This document shows positions 6,960-14,458 of a stretch of DNA of 39,045 nt, piece after piece. Below the pieces are notes generated by a model. The model ran no database searches. It worked only from the letters and a program-made list of their open reading frames with translations, and had not been told where the DNA came from. Made by a program: the position numbers and the translations under genes. Numbering within the stretch: position 1 is the first letter of the stretch; each line of letters starts with the position of its first letter. The DNA comes from an uncultured Lachnospiraceae bacterium (lineage in GTDB: Bacteria; Bacillota; Clostridia; Lachnospirales; Lachnospiraceae): assembly GCA_910584115.1 (NCBI GenBank), contig CAJTYN010000008.1:1-39045 (forward strand), given 5' to 3'.

Positions 6960-8918
6960 CTAAGCCTCCTGCTCTGTCTGGTTCTTCCGGATCTCTTTGG
7001 TGCGGATCTCCTCCGTGATCTCGGAGAGGAACGCATCCAGACTTCTTTGCCCTTCGTCGCCCAGGTAGCGGCTCCTGACGGATACCAGGCCCTCTTCCTG
7101 CTCTTTCGCGCCGACCACCAGCATGTAGGGTACTTTTTCCAATCTGGCTTCCCGGATCTTGTAGCCCATCTTCTCGGAACGCTGATCCACGGAGCAGCGG
7201 ATGGAGGCTTCCTTTAACCGGGCTTCTACTTTTGCCGCGTAGTCGTGGAATTTCTCCGAGATCGGGATCACGCGCACCTGTTCCGGGCACAGCCAGGTGG
7301 GGAACAGCCCCGCGTATTTCTCGATCAGCCAGGCCAGTGTCCGCTCGTAGCAGCCCATGGAGGTCCGGTGGATGATGTACGGGCGTTCCTTTTCCCCGTC
7401 CGCATTGATGAAGGTCATGTCAAAACGCTCCGCCAGGAACATATCCAGCTGGATCGTGATCATGGTGTCTTCTTTTCCATACACATTCTTGGCCTGGATA
7501 TCCAGCTTCGGCCCGTAGAAGGCCGCTTCCCCCTCTTCCTCTGTGTACTCGATCCCGATGTGGTCCAAAATCACGCGCATCATATCCTGCACTTTGTTCC
7601 ATGTGGCCTCGTCGCCCAGATATTTATCCTGGTCCTTCGGATCCCACAGGGACAGACGGTAGGTCACATCCTCCTCCACGCCCAGCGTGGTCAGACAATA
7701 TTTTGCCAAGTCCACACAGCCTCTGAACTCCTCCTCGATCTGGTCCGGGCGGACGATCAGATGGCCCTCGCTGATCGTAAACTGGCGGACCCGGGTCAGG
7801 CCGTGCATCTCGCCGGAATCCTCGTTCCGAAAGAGGGTGGACGTCTCGCCTAAGCGCACCGGCAGATCCCGATAGCTGTGCTGTTCCGCTTTATAGACGT
7901 AATACTGGAAGGGGCAGGTCATGGGACGCAGGGCGTAGATCTCCTTATCCTTCTCCTCGTCTCCCAGGATGAACATGCCTTCTTTGTAATGGCCCCAGTG
8001 GTCGGAGATCACGTACAGGTCGCTCTTGGCCATCAGCGGGGTCTTCGTCCGCACGTACCCGCGCCTGGCCTCCTCATCCTCGATCCAGCGCTGCAGCTCC
8101 TGGATGATCGTCACGCCCTTTGGCATCAGGAGCGGCAGGCCCTGCCCGATCACGTCCACGGTGGTAAAGAGCTTCATCTCCCGCCCCAGTTTGTTGTGAT
8201 CCCGCTTCTTGGCCTCCTCCAACTGGTGCAGATGCTCTTTCAGCTCATCTTTCGTCCCGTAGGCCGTGCCGTAGACACGGGTCAGCATCTGGTTCTTCTC
8301 GCTGCCCCGCCAGTAAGCGCCGGAGGAGGACAGCAGCTTGAAGGCTTTCACCCCTTTCGTGCTCATCAGGTGCGGCCCGGCGCACAGGTCCACCCAGTCC
8401 CCCTGGGAATAGAAGGAGATCTCGGCATCTTCCGGCAGGTCTTCGATCAGTTCCACTTTGTAAGGCTCCCCTTTTTCTTTGAAAAAGGCGATCGCCTCCT
8501 CCCTGGACTTGGTAAAACGCTCAATCCGCGCGCCCTTCTTGATGATCTTCTTCATCTCCTTCTCGATCGCATCCAGATCCTCCTGGGAGAACGGCGCGCA
8601 CTCGAAATCATAATAAAAACCCGTATCGATCGAAGGCCCGATCGCCACCTTTGCCTGGGGATAGAGCGTCTGCACCGCCTCGGCCAGCACATGGGAGGCC
8701 GTGTGGCGCAGAGCCGCCAACCCCTTCTCGTCCCGGGCTGTGAGGATGTTCAGCTGGCAGTCTCTGTCCACGACTGTGCGCAGATCCACCACCTGCCCGT
8801 CCACCTCCCCGGCACAGGCCGCACGGGCCAGACCCTCGCTGATATCAGCGGCTATGTCGATCACAGACATAGACTGTGCATATTCTTTCTTTGAACCGTC
8901 TTTCAATGTAATGATCAT
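6960..8918 (-). CDS. thrS: threonine--tRNA ligase
   Basis: 652 residues, full length for bacterial ThrS, a class II synthetase that charges tRNA-Thr. Domains in order: TGS (1-60, MIITLKDGSKKEY), editing domain (LRHTASHVLAEAVQTLYPQ with the HxxxH site and later C-x-x-x-H type residues in WVDLCAGPH), catalytic core with motif 2 (MHGLTRVRQFTISEGHLI), the zinc-binding Cys in LRPMTCPFQYYVYK, motif 3 (YIIHRTSMGCYERTLAWLIEKY, where the usual G-S-x-E-R is G-C-Y-E-R), and the anticodon-binding domain (VRVIPISEKFHDYAAKV). AAGGAG precedes the ATG. Expression is controlled by the threonine T-box at 9063-9338. Confidence 0.97.
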   Translation of the reverse strand: MIITLKDGSKKEYAQSMSVIDIAADISEGLARAACAGEVDGQVVDLRTVVDRDCQLNILTARDEKGLAALRHTASHVLAEAVQTLYPQAKVAIGPSIDTGFYYDFECAPFSQEDLDAIEKEMKKIIKKGARIERFTKSREEAIAFFKEKGEPYKVELIEDLPEDAEISFYSQGDWVDLCAGPHLMSTKGVKAFKLLSSSGAYWRGSEKNQMLTRVYGTAYGTKDELKEHLHQLEEAKKRDHNKLGREMKLFTTVDVIGQGLPLLMPKGVTIIQELQRWIEDEEARRGYVRTKTPLMAKSDLYVISDHWGHYKEGMFILGDEEKDKEIYALRPMTCPFQYYVYKAEQHSYRDLPVRLGETSTLFRNEDSGEMHGLTRVRQFTISEGHLIVRPDQIEEEFRGCVDLAKYCLTTLGVEEDVTYRLSLWDPKDQDKYLGDEATWNKVQDMMRVILDHIGIEYTEEEGEAAFYGPKLDIQAKNVYGKEDTMITIQLDMFLAERFDMTFINADGEKERPYIIHRTSMGCYERTLAWLIEKYAGLFPTWLCPEQVRVIPISEKFHDYAAKVEARLKEASIRCSVDQRSEKMGYKIREARLEKVPYMLVVGAKEQEEGLVSVRSRYLGDEGQRSLDAFLSEITEEIRTKEIRKNQTEQEA

Positions 8919-8945
8919 CGTATCTTCTCCTTTTCTCTAAAAATC

Positions 8946-9035
8946 CGCCGCCGGATAGGCGGCATGTCTTCAGGTTATGCCAAATGCGCCCGCCAGACTT
9001 TTCATGTACGTCAAAATGCCCGCTGCCGGGCGCAT
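8946..9035 (-). promoter_or_regulatory. extra hairpins between the T-box terminator and thrS
   Basis: Two further structures lie in the thrS leader after the T-box terminator. ATGCGCCCG/CGGGCGCAT is a 9-bp stem (8984-8992 with 9027-9035). GCCGCC-TATCC-GGCGGC (8947-8963) is followed by GGATTTTTAG and looks like a terminator just before the ribosome binding site. GGCAT/ATGCC between them could compete with the second stem. Confidence 0.4.
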
Positions 9036-9062
9036 GCTGGTCTTCTCTTAAAAATAAAATAC

Positions 9063-9338
9063 AAAAAGCCCGCCCCCCGCAATGGTCTCCTCCATCGCAA
9101 GGGGCGAGCCAGATATCCTGGACCGCGGTCCCACCCTTTTTTGGTCTTTCTCTTCTGATGATAACGGGATCACCCCGGGCTGTATTAGAGCCGCTCAGAG
9201 TTGGTCTTCAGATGCTTTCACGATGAAATGCTCCCAGCACCGTTTTTCTCAGATATATCCAGCTATATCCAAAAACGGGCATTTCTCTCTGGAAAGTCCG
9301 GCATCTTACTCTTCTCTTCATCGTTTTTCCGATTTTCT
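9063..9338 (-). ncRNA. threonine-specific T-box riboswitch (thrS leader)
   Basis: The minus-strand T-box sequence AGGGTGGGACCGCGG is at 9123-9137. The leader starts after the promoter at 9345-9372. The base of stem I pairs AGAGT/ACTCT and GATGC/GCATC; the internal loop on the 3' side is TGAAGACCA, which places ACC (a Thr codon) followed by a purine at the specifier position. The intrinsic terminator is at 9063-9109: GCCCCTTGCGATGG pairs with CCATTGCGGGGGGC and runs into GGGCTTTTTG. Uncharged tRNA-Thr would stabilise the antiterminator and allow thrS transcription. Confidence 0.93.
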
Positions 9339-9344
9339 GTGAAC

Positions 9345-9372
9345 ATTATAACACAAAAACTGCCGTTGTCAA
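9345..9372 (-). promoter_or_regulatory. sigma-A promoter of the T-box/thrS transcript
   Basis: Minus strand TTGACA (9367-9372), 16-bp spacer, TATAAT (9345-9350). Both hexamers are perfect consensus. Confidence 0.8.
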
Positions 9373-9388
9373 TGATAAAATATGGTCT

Positions 9389-9481
9389 TAGAGTGTATTT
9401 GAAAACCCTCTACATTTAGTACGATCCACAGCCACTTAGATCTTTGGCGATCGAGGGAGCTTAGGTTTACAAACACTGTCC
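9389..9481. repeat. degenerate short copy of the MITE-like element
   Basis: The left end TAGAGTGTATTTGAAAACCC (9389-9408) matches the left terminal repeat of the element at 38684. The block at 9415-9445 matches 38741-38771 at 23 of 31 positions, all eight differences being transitions. The right end TTAGGTTTACAAACACTGTC (9461-9480) matches the right terminal repeat TTAGGTTTCGAAACACGCTC. The roughly 140-bp hairpin part of the full element is missing. It lies between thrS and the Rpn-family gene. Confidence 0.65.
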
Positions 9482-9500
9482 TGCATATATCGACTGCCGC

Positions 9501-9529
9501 TTGAATCTGCAGCCGGATGATGATATGAT
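9501..9529 (+). promoter_or_regulatory. promoter of the Rpn-family gene
   Basis: TTGAAT (9501-9506), 17-bp spacer, TATGAT (9524-9529), 28 bp before the ATG at 9558. Confidence 0.55.
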
Positions 9530-9557
9530 AGAGTCATACATACGAAAGAGGTAATGG

Positions 9558-10499
9558 ATGAGCAATATCTATGACGTGGCTTTCCGGACGATCTTGAATG
9601 ACTGCCAGAGACTGATCCTCCCGATGATCAACGAGAGCTTCGGCGAGAGCTATACGGGGGATGAGGAGATCCGGTTCTCCCTCAATGAACATTTTATCGC
9701 CCAACACGACGGGGCCAATAAGGAACGCATAACAGATACGAATTTTACAGTCTTTGGCAGGATACAGAAAAAATACCATATCGAGTGTGAGAGCAGTCTG
9801 CCGGACGGCAAGATCATGATCCGGCTCTTCGAGTATGACGCCCAGATCGCTCTTGACGAGGGGACGGTCACGGAAGAGACTCTGACAGTGACATTTCCCA
9901 ACACAGCGGTGCTCTATCTCCGGTCTTACAAAAAGACACCGGATAAGATGCGCTACATACTCAACACGCCGGGAGGGACGGTCGAGTACGATGTGCCGAT
10001 CATGAAGATCGATGCCTATCCGCTCGACGCCCTTTTTGAGAAAGGTCTGCTCATGTTGATCCCGTTTTATATTTTTTCACATGAATCAGAGTTCCCGGTG
10101 TATGATAAAGATGAGCGAAAGCTGCTGGGACTCGTGGCAGAATATCAGGAGATCCTGGACCGACTCGATCTGGCAGAGCGGCAGGGAACGCTCCGGGCGT
10201 TTGACAAACGGACGATCATCGAACTCTCACAAAATGTGATCAGGGAGATCGCGCGAAAATATGAAAATGTACAGAAAGGTATAGGTGATATCATGCGTGG
10301 AGCAGTGATCGAGACAGAGGCAAGGAGGATCTTAGACCAAGGCATCAGTCAGGGCATGAGTCAGGGGATTGAAGAGACAAGAAAGAAGACCGCACTCAGG
10401 ATGCTGAGAGTAGGAAAGCTGACGATCGAGGAGATCGCGGAATGTTCTGAGCTCAGTGTTTCTGAAGTGGAACAGCTCGCAGGACTCCAGACCTTCTAG
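9558..10499 (+). CDS. Rpn family PD-(D/E)XK recombination-promoting nuclease/putative transposase
   Basis: 313 residues. The N-terminal 100 residues follow the Rpn pattern: MSNIYDVAFRTIL, ERITDTNF (candidate catalytic Asp60), KKYHIECESS (acidic residues 76 and 78), then MIRLFEYDAQIALD. Members are abundant, often multicopy proteins in Lachnospiraceae; E. coli RpnA relatives cut DNA and promote RecA-independent recombination. The middle (DVPIMKIDAYPLDALFEKGLLMLIPFYIF) and the charged, Gln-Gly-rich C-terminus (GISQGMSQGIEETRKK) ending in a helix-turn-helix-like stretch (RVGKLTIEEIAECSEL) are also typical. No terminal repeats or transposition target duplication flank it, so mobility is not shown. 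AGAGGT is the ribosome binding site. Confidence 0.82.
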   Translation: MSNIYDVAFRTILNDCQRLILPMINESFGESYTGDEEIRFSLNEHFIAQHDGANKERITDTNFTVFGRIQKKYHIECESSLPDGKIMIRLFEYDAQIALDEGTVTEETLTVTFPNTAVLYLRSYKKTPDKMRYILNTPGGTVEYDVPIMKIDAYPLDALFEKGLLMLIPFYIFSHESEFPVYDKDERKLLGLVAEYQEILDRLDLAERQGTLRAFDKRTIIELSQNVIREIARKYENVQKGIGDIMRGAVIETEARRILDQGISQGMSQGIEETRKKTALRMLRVGKLTIEEIAECSELSVSEVEQLAGLQTF

Positions 10500-10547
10500 A
10501 AGACCGGGCGGCCGTGCAGTATATCCCTGCACAGCCGCCCCGGTCTT
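10500..10547 (+). terminator. strong bidirectional terminator
   Basis: AGACCGGGCGGC and GCCGCCCCGGTCT pair, with GTGCAG/CTGCAC continuing the stem around a short loop, followed by TTTAC. It immediately follows the Rpn-family stop codon and faces the converging ydcF-like gene. Confidence 0.8.
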
Positions 10548-10562
10548 TACTACAGGCATCCT

Positions 10563-11321
10563 TCAGATATTCCCCACCAGTTTTTCCTTCACCAGCGCAA
10601 ATGCCTCCCGCACCATAAAATGCGGCTGGTACATCCACTCCGACGGCGCCGCGATCCCGTACACCTGCTCGTATCCCTGGTGCCTGGCCAGTCTCAGGCT
10701 CCGATACACATGAAAATCCTGGGTGATGAGTCCCGTCTCTTTTTCCTTCACCGGAGCGAGCCTGGCGCTGAAGTCCAGGTTTTCCCAGGTGCTGGTGGAC
10801 TGCTCCTCCAGGATCATCCGCTCCTTTTTGATCCCCATCTTCAGGAGTTCTTCCTGGATGCAGGCCGCTTCTGTCATATCCTCGCCGGGTCCCTGGCCTC
10901 CTGAGAGGATCGCGGTCGTCCTGGGATTTTCTTCCAGGTACTCTGCCGCTCTTATGATCCGTCTCCGCAGCGCCCTGCTGGGATGGTCCCCCCGGACCTG
11001 CGCCCCCAGCACGATGATGTAAGCCAGATCTTGCCGCGCCTGAGCGCCCATGCCGCTGATGATCAGACCCTCGATGCACCCAAAGGACAGAAGGCCCGCC
11101 AGGCATACGATGCTAAAGCCGATCCTCACGCCCCTTGGCAGCACATGCGTCCACAGCACCGTCCAGCCGATGGAATACCCCAGCAGGATGAGCACGATCC
11201 CTGCCAGCAGCCAGATCACAGCAAAATCCATGCCGAAAAAAGCCAGTGAAATATAATATCCCAGGCATAAAATGCCCAGGATCGATAACGCTGCCGCCAT
11301 CAGGCGTTTCTTCCGCAGCAT
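10563..11321 (-). CDS. YdcF/SanA/ElyC family (DUF218) membrane protein
   Basis: 252 residues. Three to four membrane helices occupy the first 95 residues, then a soluble DUF218 domain: LAYIIVLGAQVRGDHPSRALRRRI (V-L-G-x-x-x-x-x-x-P-S-x-x-L-x-x-R), TAILSGGQGPGEDMTEA (S-G-G-x-x), EEQSTSTWENL and LITQDFHVYRSLRLAR. ElyC and SanA of this family act in envelope and peptidoglycan-precursor metabolism in E. coli; the role in Gram-positives is not established. The ATG overlaps the end of the SEC-C gene by 22 bp, so the two are translationally coupled; a second in-frame ATG at 11300 would reduce the overlap to one base. Confidence 0.82.
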   Translation of the reverse strand: MLRKKRLMAAALSILGILCLGYYISLAFFGMDFAVIWLLAGIVLILLGYSIGWTVLWTHVLPRGVRIGFSIVCLAGLLSFGCIEGLIISGMGAQARQDLAYIIVLGAQVRGDHPSRALRRRIIRAAEYLEENPRTTAILSGGQGPGEDMTEAACIQEELLKMGIKKERMILEEQSTSTWENLDFSARLAPVKEKETGLITQDFHVYRSLRLARHQGYEQVYGIAAPSEWMYQPHFMVREAFALVKEKLVGNI

Positions 11322-11815
11322 TTCTTATATTTCTTTCCCGATCCACAGGGACATGGATCGTTGCGCCCGACCTTCGGCCCTTTCACGATCGTACCGGACT
11401 TCTTCTGCTCCAGGTACAGCCGTTTCTTCGTCTCTTCGTCGAATATCGCATCCCACTGGGGCAGCTCATACAGCCAATCCGCCCGGGCGTCCACCATATT
11501 CTTGTAGAGCTTCTCTTTATCAAAGCCCAGATTGACCACTGTATCCTCGGTCATCTCTTCAATGGGATTTTCCTCTTTCAGACTGTCGTTGATCCCATCC
11601 AGGAATCCGGTCATCGTAAATACATCCTGTCCATATCTCTCTGCCAGCTCTTTTACAGTGCCTGTCACCACCTCGTCAGGATCTTGCAGCAGCTGCTCGT
11701 AGATGCCTTTTTCAATATTGAAATAAGATGCCCAGAATTTCTGCAGCTTCCCCTTGTCCGCGGACTCATCGTACGCAACTGCCCTCCACTGTTCTAAGAT
11801 CGTTTTTTCACTCAT
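11300..11815 (-). CDS. SEC-C metal-binding motif protein
   Basis: 171 residues. The C-terminus NDPCPCGSGKKYKKCCG is a canonical SEC-C motif (CPC...CC), the Zn-binding tail also found on SecA, where it contacts SecB and ribosomes. The N-terminal 130 residues are helical and acidic (EKGIYEQLLQDPDEVVTGTVKELAERYG) with no named domain seen; the same kind of architecture occurs in uncharacterised Firmicutes proteins. It heads a two-gene operon with the YdcF-like gene under the promoter at 11870-11898. It is cytosolic: there is no signal peptide. AGAGGA precedes the ATG. Confidence 0.8.
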   Translation of the reverse strand: MSEKTILEQWRAVAYDESADKGKLQKFWASYFNIEKGIYEQLLQDPDEVVTGTVKELAERYGQDVFTMTGFLDGINDSLKEENPIEEMTEDTVVNLGFDKEKLYKNMVDARADWLYELPQWDAIFDEETKKRLYLEQKKSGTIVKGPKVGRNDPCPCGSGKKYKKCCGRNA

Positions 11816-11869
11816 GGTATCTATTTCCTCTTTTCCAAAGTTTTCTGCTCTGAACCTGCAACATTTTTG

Positions 11870-11898
11870 ATTATAGCACGTCTCATTTAAAAAGACAA
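11870..11898 (-). promoter_or_regulatory. sigma-A promoter of the SEC-C/YdcF operon
   Basis: Minus strand TTGTCT (11893-11898), 17-bp spacer ending TGC (extended -10), TATAAT (11870-11875). Confidence 0.7.
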
Positions 11899-11997
11899 TG
11901 GACTTTTACAAATGATCACAAAACGTACACAAAACACAAAAAAGGGAAGAAAACTACTGAAATGATGACGGAACACCTGTGATATAAAGAAAAGAGA

Positions 11998-12071
11998 TCG
12001 GGGCAACAGGATTTGAACCTGCGACCTCACGGCCCCCAGCCGTGCGCGCTACCAAGCTACGCCATACCCCG
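11998..12071 (-). tRNA. tRNA-Pro (anticodon GGG)
   Basis: The minus strand folds as a cloverleaf. The acceptor stem is CGGGGTA paired with TGCCCCG (one T-G), with discriminator A. The D arm is GCGTAGCTTGGTAGCGC. The anticodon stem CACGG/CCGTG carries loop CTGGGGG, giving anticodon GGG, and the T arm is GCAGGTTTGAATCCTGT. The CCA end is not encoded. GGG reads CCC/CCU proline codons; CCC is common in the neighbouring genes. Confidence 0.95.
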
Positions 12072-12080
12072 ATGGACAGT

Positions 12081-12109
12081 ATTCTACCAGAACACGCGAA
12101 AAAAATCAA
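12081..12109 (-). promoter_or_regulatory. promoter of tRNA-Pro
   Basis: Minus strand TTGATT (12104-12109), 17-bp spacer, TAGAAT (12081-12086), 9 bp before the mature tRNA 5' end. Just upstream, GATCTGAAAAAA occurs twice about 23 bp apart (12114-12154). Confidence 0.7.
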
Positions 12110-12179
12110 CTGTTTTTTTCAGATCATCTGCATTGTTTTTTCAGATCGTCACATTTGCCACTTTTCCCGTAAAAAAATA

Positions 12180-12208
12180 TTGATTTTATAACGGATTGCA
12201 TATATACT
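12180..12208 (+). promoter_or_regulatory. promoter of the REC-GGDEF gene
   Basis: TTGATT (12180-12185), 17-bp spacer, TATACT (12203-12208), giving a leader of about 58 nt. Confidence 0.6.
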
Positions 12209-12272
12209 TTAAGTATCGTGTGTGTTACAGATACAAGCCTATCACACTGTAGATCGTATAGGGGAGTGTGCC

Positions 12273-13229
12273 ATGAACAATAAGAAGAACAAGATCTTGA
12301 TCATCGATGACAGCCAGATACAGGCTAAGGCTCTGAAAGATATCCTGGAAGACGAATACGACATCACCATCAGCCAGACTGCCCAGGACGGGCTCAACAA
12401 CGCAAAGACCGGCGTCTTTTCCCTCATCCTCCTGGATGTGATCATGCCAGATCTGGACGGTTTCAACGTGTTGTGCAGACTGCAGGAGACAGTCCTGACC
12501 AAATATATCCCTATCATCATGATCACCAGCCTTTCCGATGCCCACCACGAAGAGAAAGGGCTGACGATGGGGGCCGTTGACTACATAGCCAAACCTTTCA
12601 ACCCCCTGATCGTAAAAGCCAGGGTGCGGACCCACGTCAAGCTGTACCAATACCAGATGAATTTCCGGCGGCAGGCCATGGTCGACGAACTGACCGGGAT
12701 CGCCAACCGGAGGAGCTATAATAAGAACAGCCGCATAAAATGGCGGGAGGCGATCCGCCTGGAGCTTCCCTTCAGCATCTGCATGATCGATGTGGATAAT
12801 TTTAAATTGTACAATGATACCTACGGCCATGCCGCCGGCGACAAGGTGCTCGCCAGCGTGGCACAGACCATCTCATCCCAGCTCCACCGGGCCACAGATT
12901 TCGTCGCCCGTTACGGCGGCGAGGAGTTCGTCGTGCTCCTCATGGAAAACAATGCGCGGGCTTCCTTTGATTTCTTAAAGAGGATCCGCCAGTCCGTGGA
13001 AGACCTCCACATCCCCCAGAACCCGCTGGTCGCCCGATGGGTCACGATCAGCATCGGCGGGATCACGCTGACGCCCCAGATCGAGAACACCTACGACTCC
13101 TACGCCCAGATCGCCGACACGATGCTCTACGACGCCAAACGGTACGGCCGGAACATGGTGGTCTGGTCCAATGAAAATAAAGAACAATGGCGGGAAAAGG
13201 AGGCCGTCCTCCCTCAGCACCACCCGTAA
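12273..13229 (+). CDS. response regulator with GGDEF domain (diguanylate cyclase)
   Basis: 318 residues. The receiver domain (1-120) has the acidic pair in IIDDSQIQ, phospho-acceptor Asp55 in LILLDVIMPD and the Lys of AKPFNP. The GGDEF domain (about 135-300) has DELTGIANRRSY, MIDVDNFKLYNDTYGHAAGD and the active site RYGGEEF (GGEEF at 215-219), which is catalytically competent in known cyclases. An RxxD inhibitory site (RATD, 206-209) lies exactly five residues before the GGEEF, so product inhibition by c-di-GMP is expected. Architecture matches WspR/PleD-like enzymes. There is no adjacent kinase; the HPt/hybrid kinase pair at 17949-20914 is a possible but unproven partner. The ATG at 12273 has GGGGAG upstream. 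Confidence 0.92.
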   Translation: MNNKKNKILIIDDSQIQAKALKDILEDEYDITISQTAQDGLNNAKTGVFSLILLDVIMPDLDGFNVLCRLQETVLTKYIPIIMITSLSDAHHEEKGLTMGAVDYIAKPFNPLIVKARVRTHVKLYQYQMNFRRQAMVDELTGIANRRSYNKNSRIKWREAIRLELPFSICMIDVDNFKLYNDTYGHAAGDKVLASVAQTISSQLHRATDFVARYGGEEFVVLLMENNARASFDFLKRIRQSVEDLHIPQNPLVARWVTISIGGITLTPQIENTYDSYAQIADTMLYDAKRYGRNMVVWSNENKEQWREKEAVLPQHHP

Positions 13230-13233
13230 GATC

Positions 13234-13262
13234 AGGATCTGCTGTACGGCAGATCCTTTGAT
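13234..13262 (+). terminator. terminator between the GGDEF and YxeA-like genes
   Basis: AGGATCTGC (13234-13242) and GCAGATCCT (13249-13257) form a perfect 9-bp stem with a 6-nt loop, followed by TTGATC. It lies between convergent genes and could serve both. Confidence 0.65.
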
Positions 13263-13270
13263 CTTTATCC

Positions 13271-13660
13271 TCATCCATCTGTCGGTGCCGGCGCCGCATA
13301 GCCGCTCTGCACGGCTGCGGGAAGATCCTCATATGGTATCTCGCTCCATTCAAGGACACCGCGGACCGGCATCACCTTCAGACGGATAAAAGCTCCTTCC
13401 CTCAATTCCCTCGATGTTCCAAATGTGATCTCTTTTTCATCACCATCTTCATCATAAGCAGGCAGCGTATAGGAATAGCGCATCCCTCCCTGCGGGTCGA
13501 TGACACCCCCGCGCGAATGGATCTGCTCGATCTTGCTGTCATCGATCTGGGTATAGTAATACGTGCTCCCGGCACCCGAAAGAAACCATATGCAAGAGCA
13601 GATAAAGCCTATCACGATCACTGCGGCCGCCGCGGCCGCGCTGAGTATCTTCTTCTTCAT
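13271..13660 (-). CDS. YxeA family (DUF1093) exported protein
   Basis: 129 residues from the ATG at 13658-13660 (GGAGG upstream). A signal peptide or anchor (KKKILSAAAAAAVIVIGFICSC) is followed by the DUF1093 fold: YYYTQIDDSK, MRYSYTLPAYDEDGDEKEITF, RELREGAFIRLKV and WSEIPYEDLPAAVQ. YxeA-type proteins are small OB-fold secreted or lipid-anchored proteins of unknown activity that often accompany peptide-antibiotic ABC transporters; in Bacillus subtilis yxeA is next to the bacitracin/nisin-type yxdLM system. Here it is the last gene of the response regulator-kinase-ABC operon, in agreement with that association. The longer reading frame upstream overlaps the permease and is not used. Confidence 0.85.
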   Translation of the reverse strand: MKKKILSAAAAAAVIVIGFICSCIWFLSGAGSTYYYTQIDDSKIEQIHSRGGVIDPQGGMRYSYTLPAYDEDGDEKEITFGTSRELREGAFIRLKVMPVRGVLEWSEIPYEDLPAAVQSGYAAPAPTDG

Positions 13661-13677
13661 TTTTCTGTATCCTCCAT

Positions 13678-14457
13678 TTACCAGCCCTTTTTTGTCTTCG
13701 TCTTCCCGCCCTTTTGGGCTGTCCGGACGGGCGCGTTTCCTTTTGCGGCACATATAGAGACAGCGGCGACCATCCATGCAGCGATCATACTGAACAGACA
13801 GATCCAGACATTCCAATGCACAGCCGGATCATAGCTCCGGTAACGGATCAGGCCCAGACTCGCCGTGACCGGATAGATCGACGCCAACGTCGGATCCCCG
13901 GCTGCGAACATGCCTCCATAACCGTAGACAAAAGCAACGATCGTACCGATCATAGGACCGTTCGATGCGCGGGCAGCGGTCGCGATGACCGGCATCACGG
14001 CAATGTACAGGAACAGGCAATTTAAGATGATCTGCGCCGCCGCCTGGAGGACCGACATCATGGAAAGCCCCGGAAAGCCCATGATCAGATCGGCCACCAC
14101 CGTAAACCCGGCGCTCACCAGCCCAAAAAACAATGAGAGCAGCGCGCAGACAAGGAATTTTCCCCATAAGAGGACACTGTAGGCGACCGGGATCGTCCGG
14201 ATGCTCTTGAGCGTATCATCTTTTTCTTCCCTTGCGATGATATAGCCTGTGATCAGGGCGATGCACATGGGAAAGATCATGGTCGCATTGTTCTTGATCA
14301 CCTGCTCCGTAAAATGCGAAAACGTCCAGACGGTACCGTCCAGCGCCGTCGTGGAGAACATCGTCAGCAGGACAGACAGCAGCATCAGGAAGACTCCTGC
14401 CCATATCATATGATACCTCTTTAATTTCCAGATCTCGGTCTTGACCATGCGGAACAT
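13678..14457 (-). CDS. ABC-2 type permease, lantibiotic-immunity type (second permease)
   Basis: 259 residues with six membrane helices. It starts with a short cytoplasmic segment (FRMVKTEIWKLKRYHMIW), typical of the NukG/SpaG/MutG-like and BcrB-like permeases that with a BcrA-type ATPase expel or detach membrane-bound antimicrobial peptides. The conserved REEKDDTLKSIRTIPV cytoplasmic loop after the second helix matches the other permease (ERDNDTFKNLRTIPV), so the two are paralogues forming a heterodimer. The gene starts 1 bp after the stop of the first permease and ends 17 bp before the YxeA-like gene. The C-terminus is strongly basic (TAQKGGKTKTKKGW). Confidence 0.85.
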   Translation of the reverse strand: MFRMVKTEIWKLKRYHMIWAGVFLMLLSVLLTMFSTTALDGTVWTFSHFTEQVIKNNATMIFPMCIALITGYIIAREEKDDTLKSIRTIPVAYSVLLWGKFLVCALLSLFFGLVSAGFTVVADLIMGFPGLSMMSVLQAAAQIILNCLFLYIAVMPVIATAARASNGPMIGTIVAFVYGYGGMFAAGDPTLASIYPVTASLGLIRYRSYDPAVHWNVWICLFSMIAAWMVAAVSICAAKGNAPVRTAQKGGKTKTKKGW

Positions 14458-14458
14458 A

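Noticed and set aside
7878..8894. 338-codon plus-strand open frame within thrS
   Set aside because: Antisense shadow of thrS; low-complexity His/Leu/Gln/Arg composition and no start signals.
9558..10499. Rpn-family gene as part of a complete transposon
   Set aside because: The degenerate repeat at 9389-9481 is only on one side and no inverted partner or target duplication is found after the gene, so there is no evidence that the gene is carried by an element.
12114..12154. repeated GATCTGAAAAAA pair upstream of tRNA-Pro as a possible CRISPR-like or regulatory array
   Set aside because: Only two imperfect copies in an A-rich stretch; too little to call an array, and it lies upstream of an ordinary tRNA promoter.
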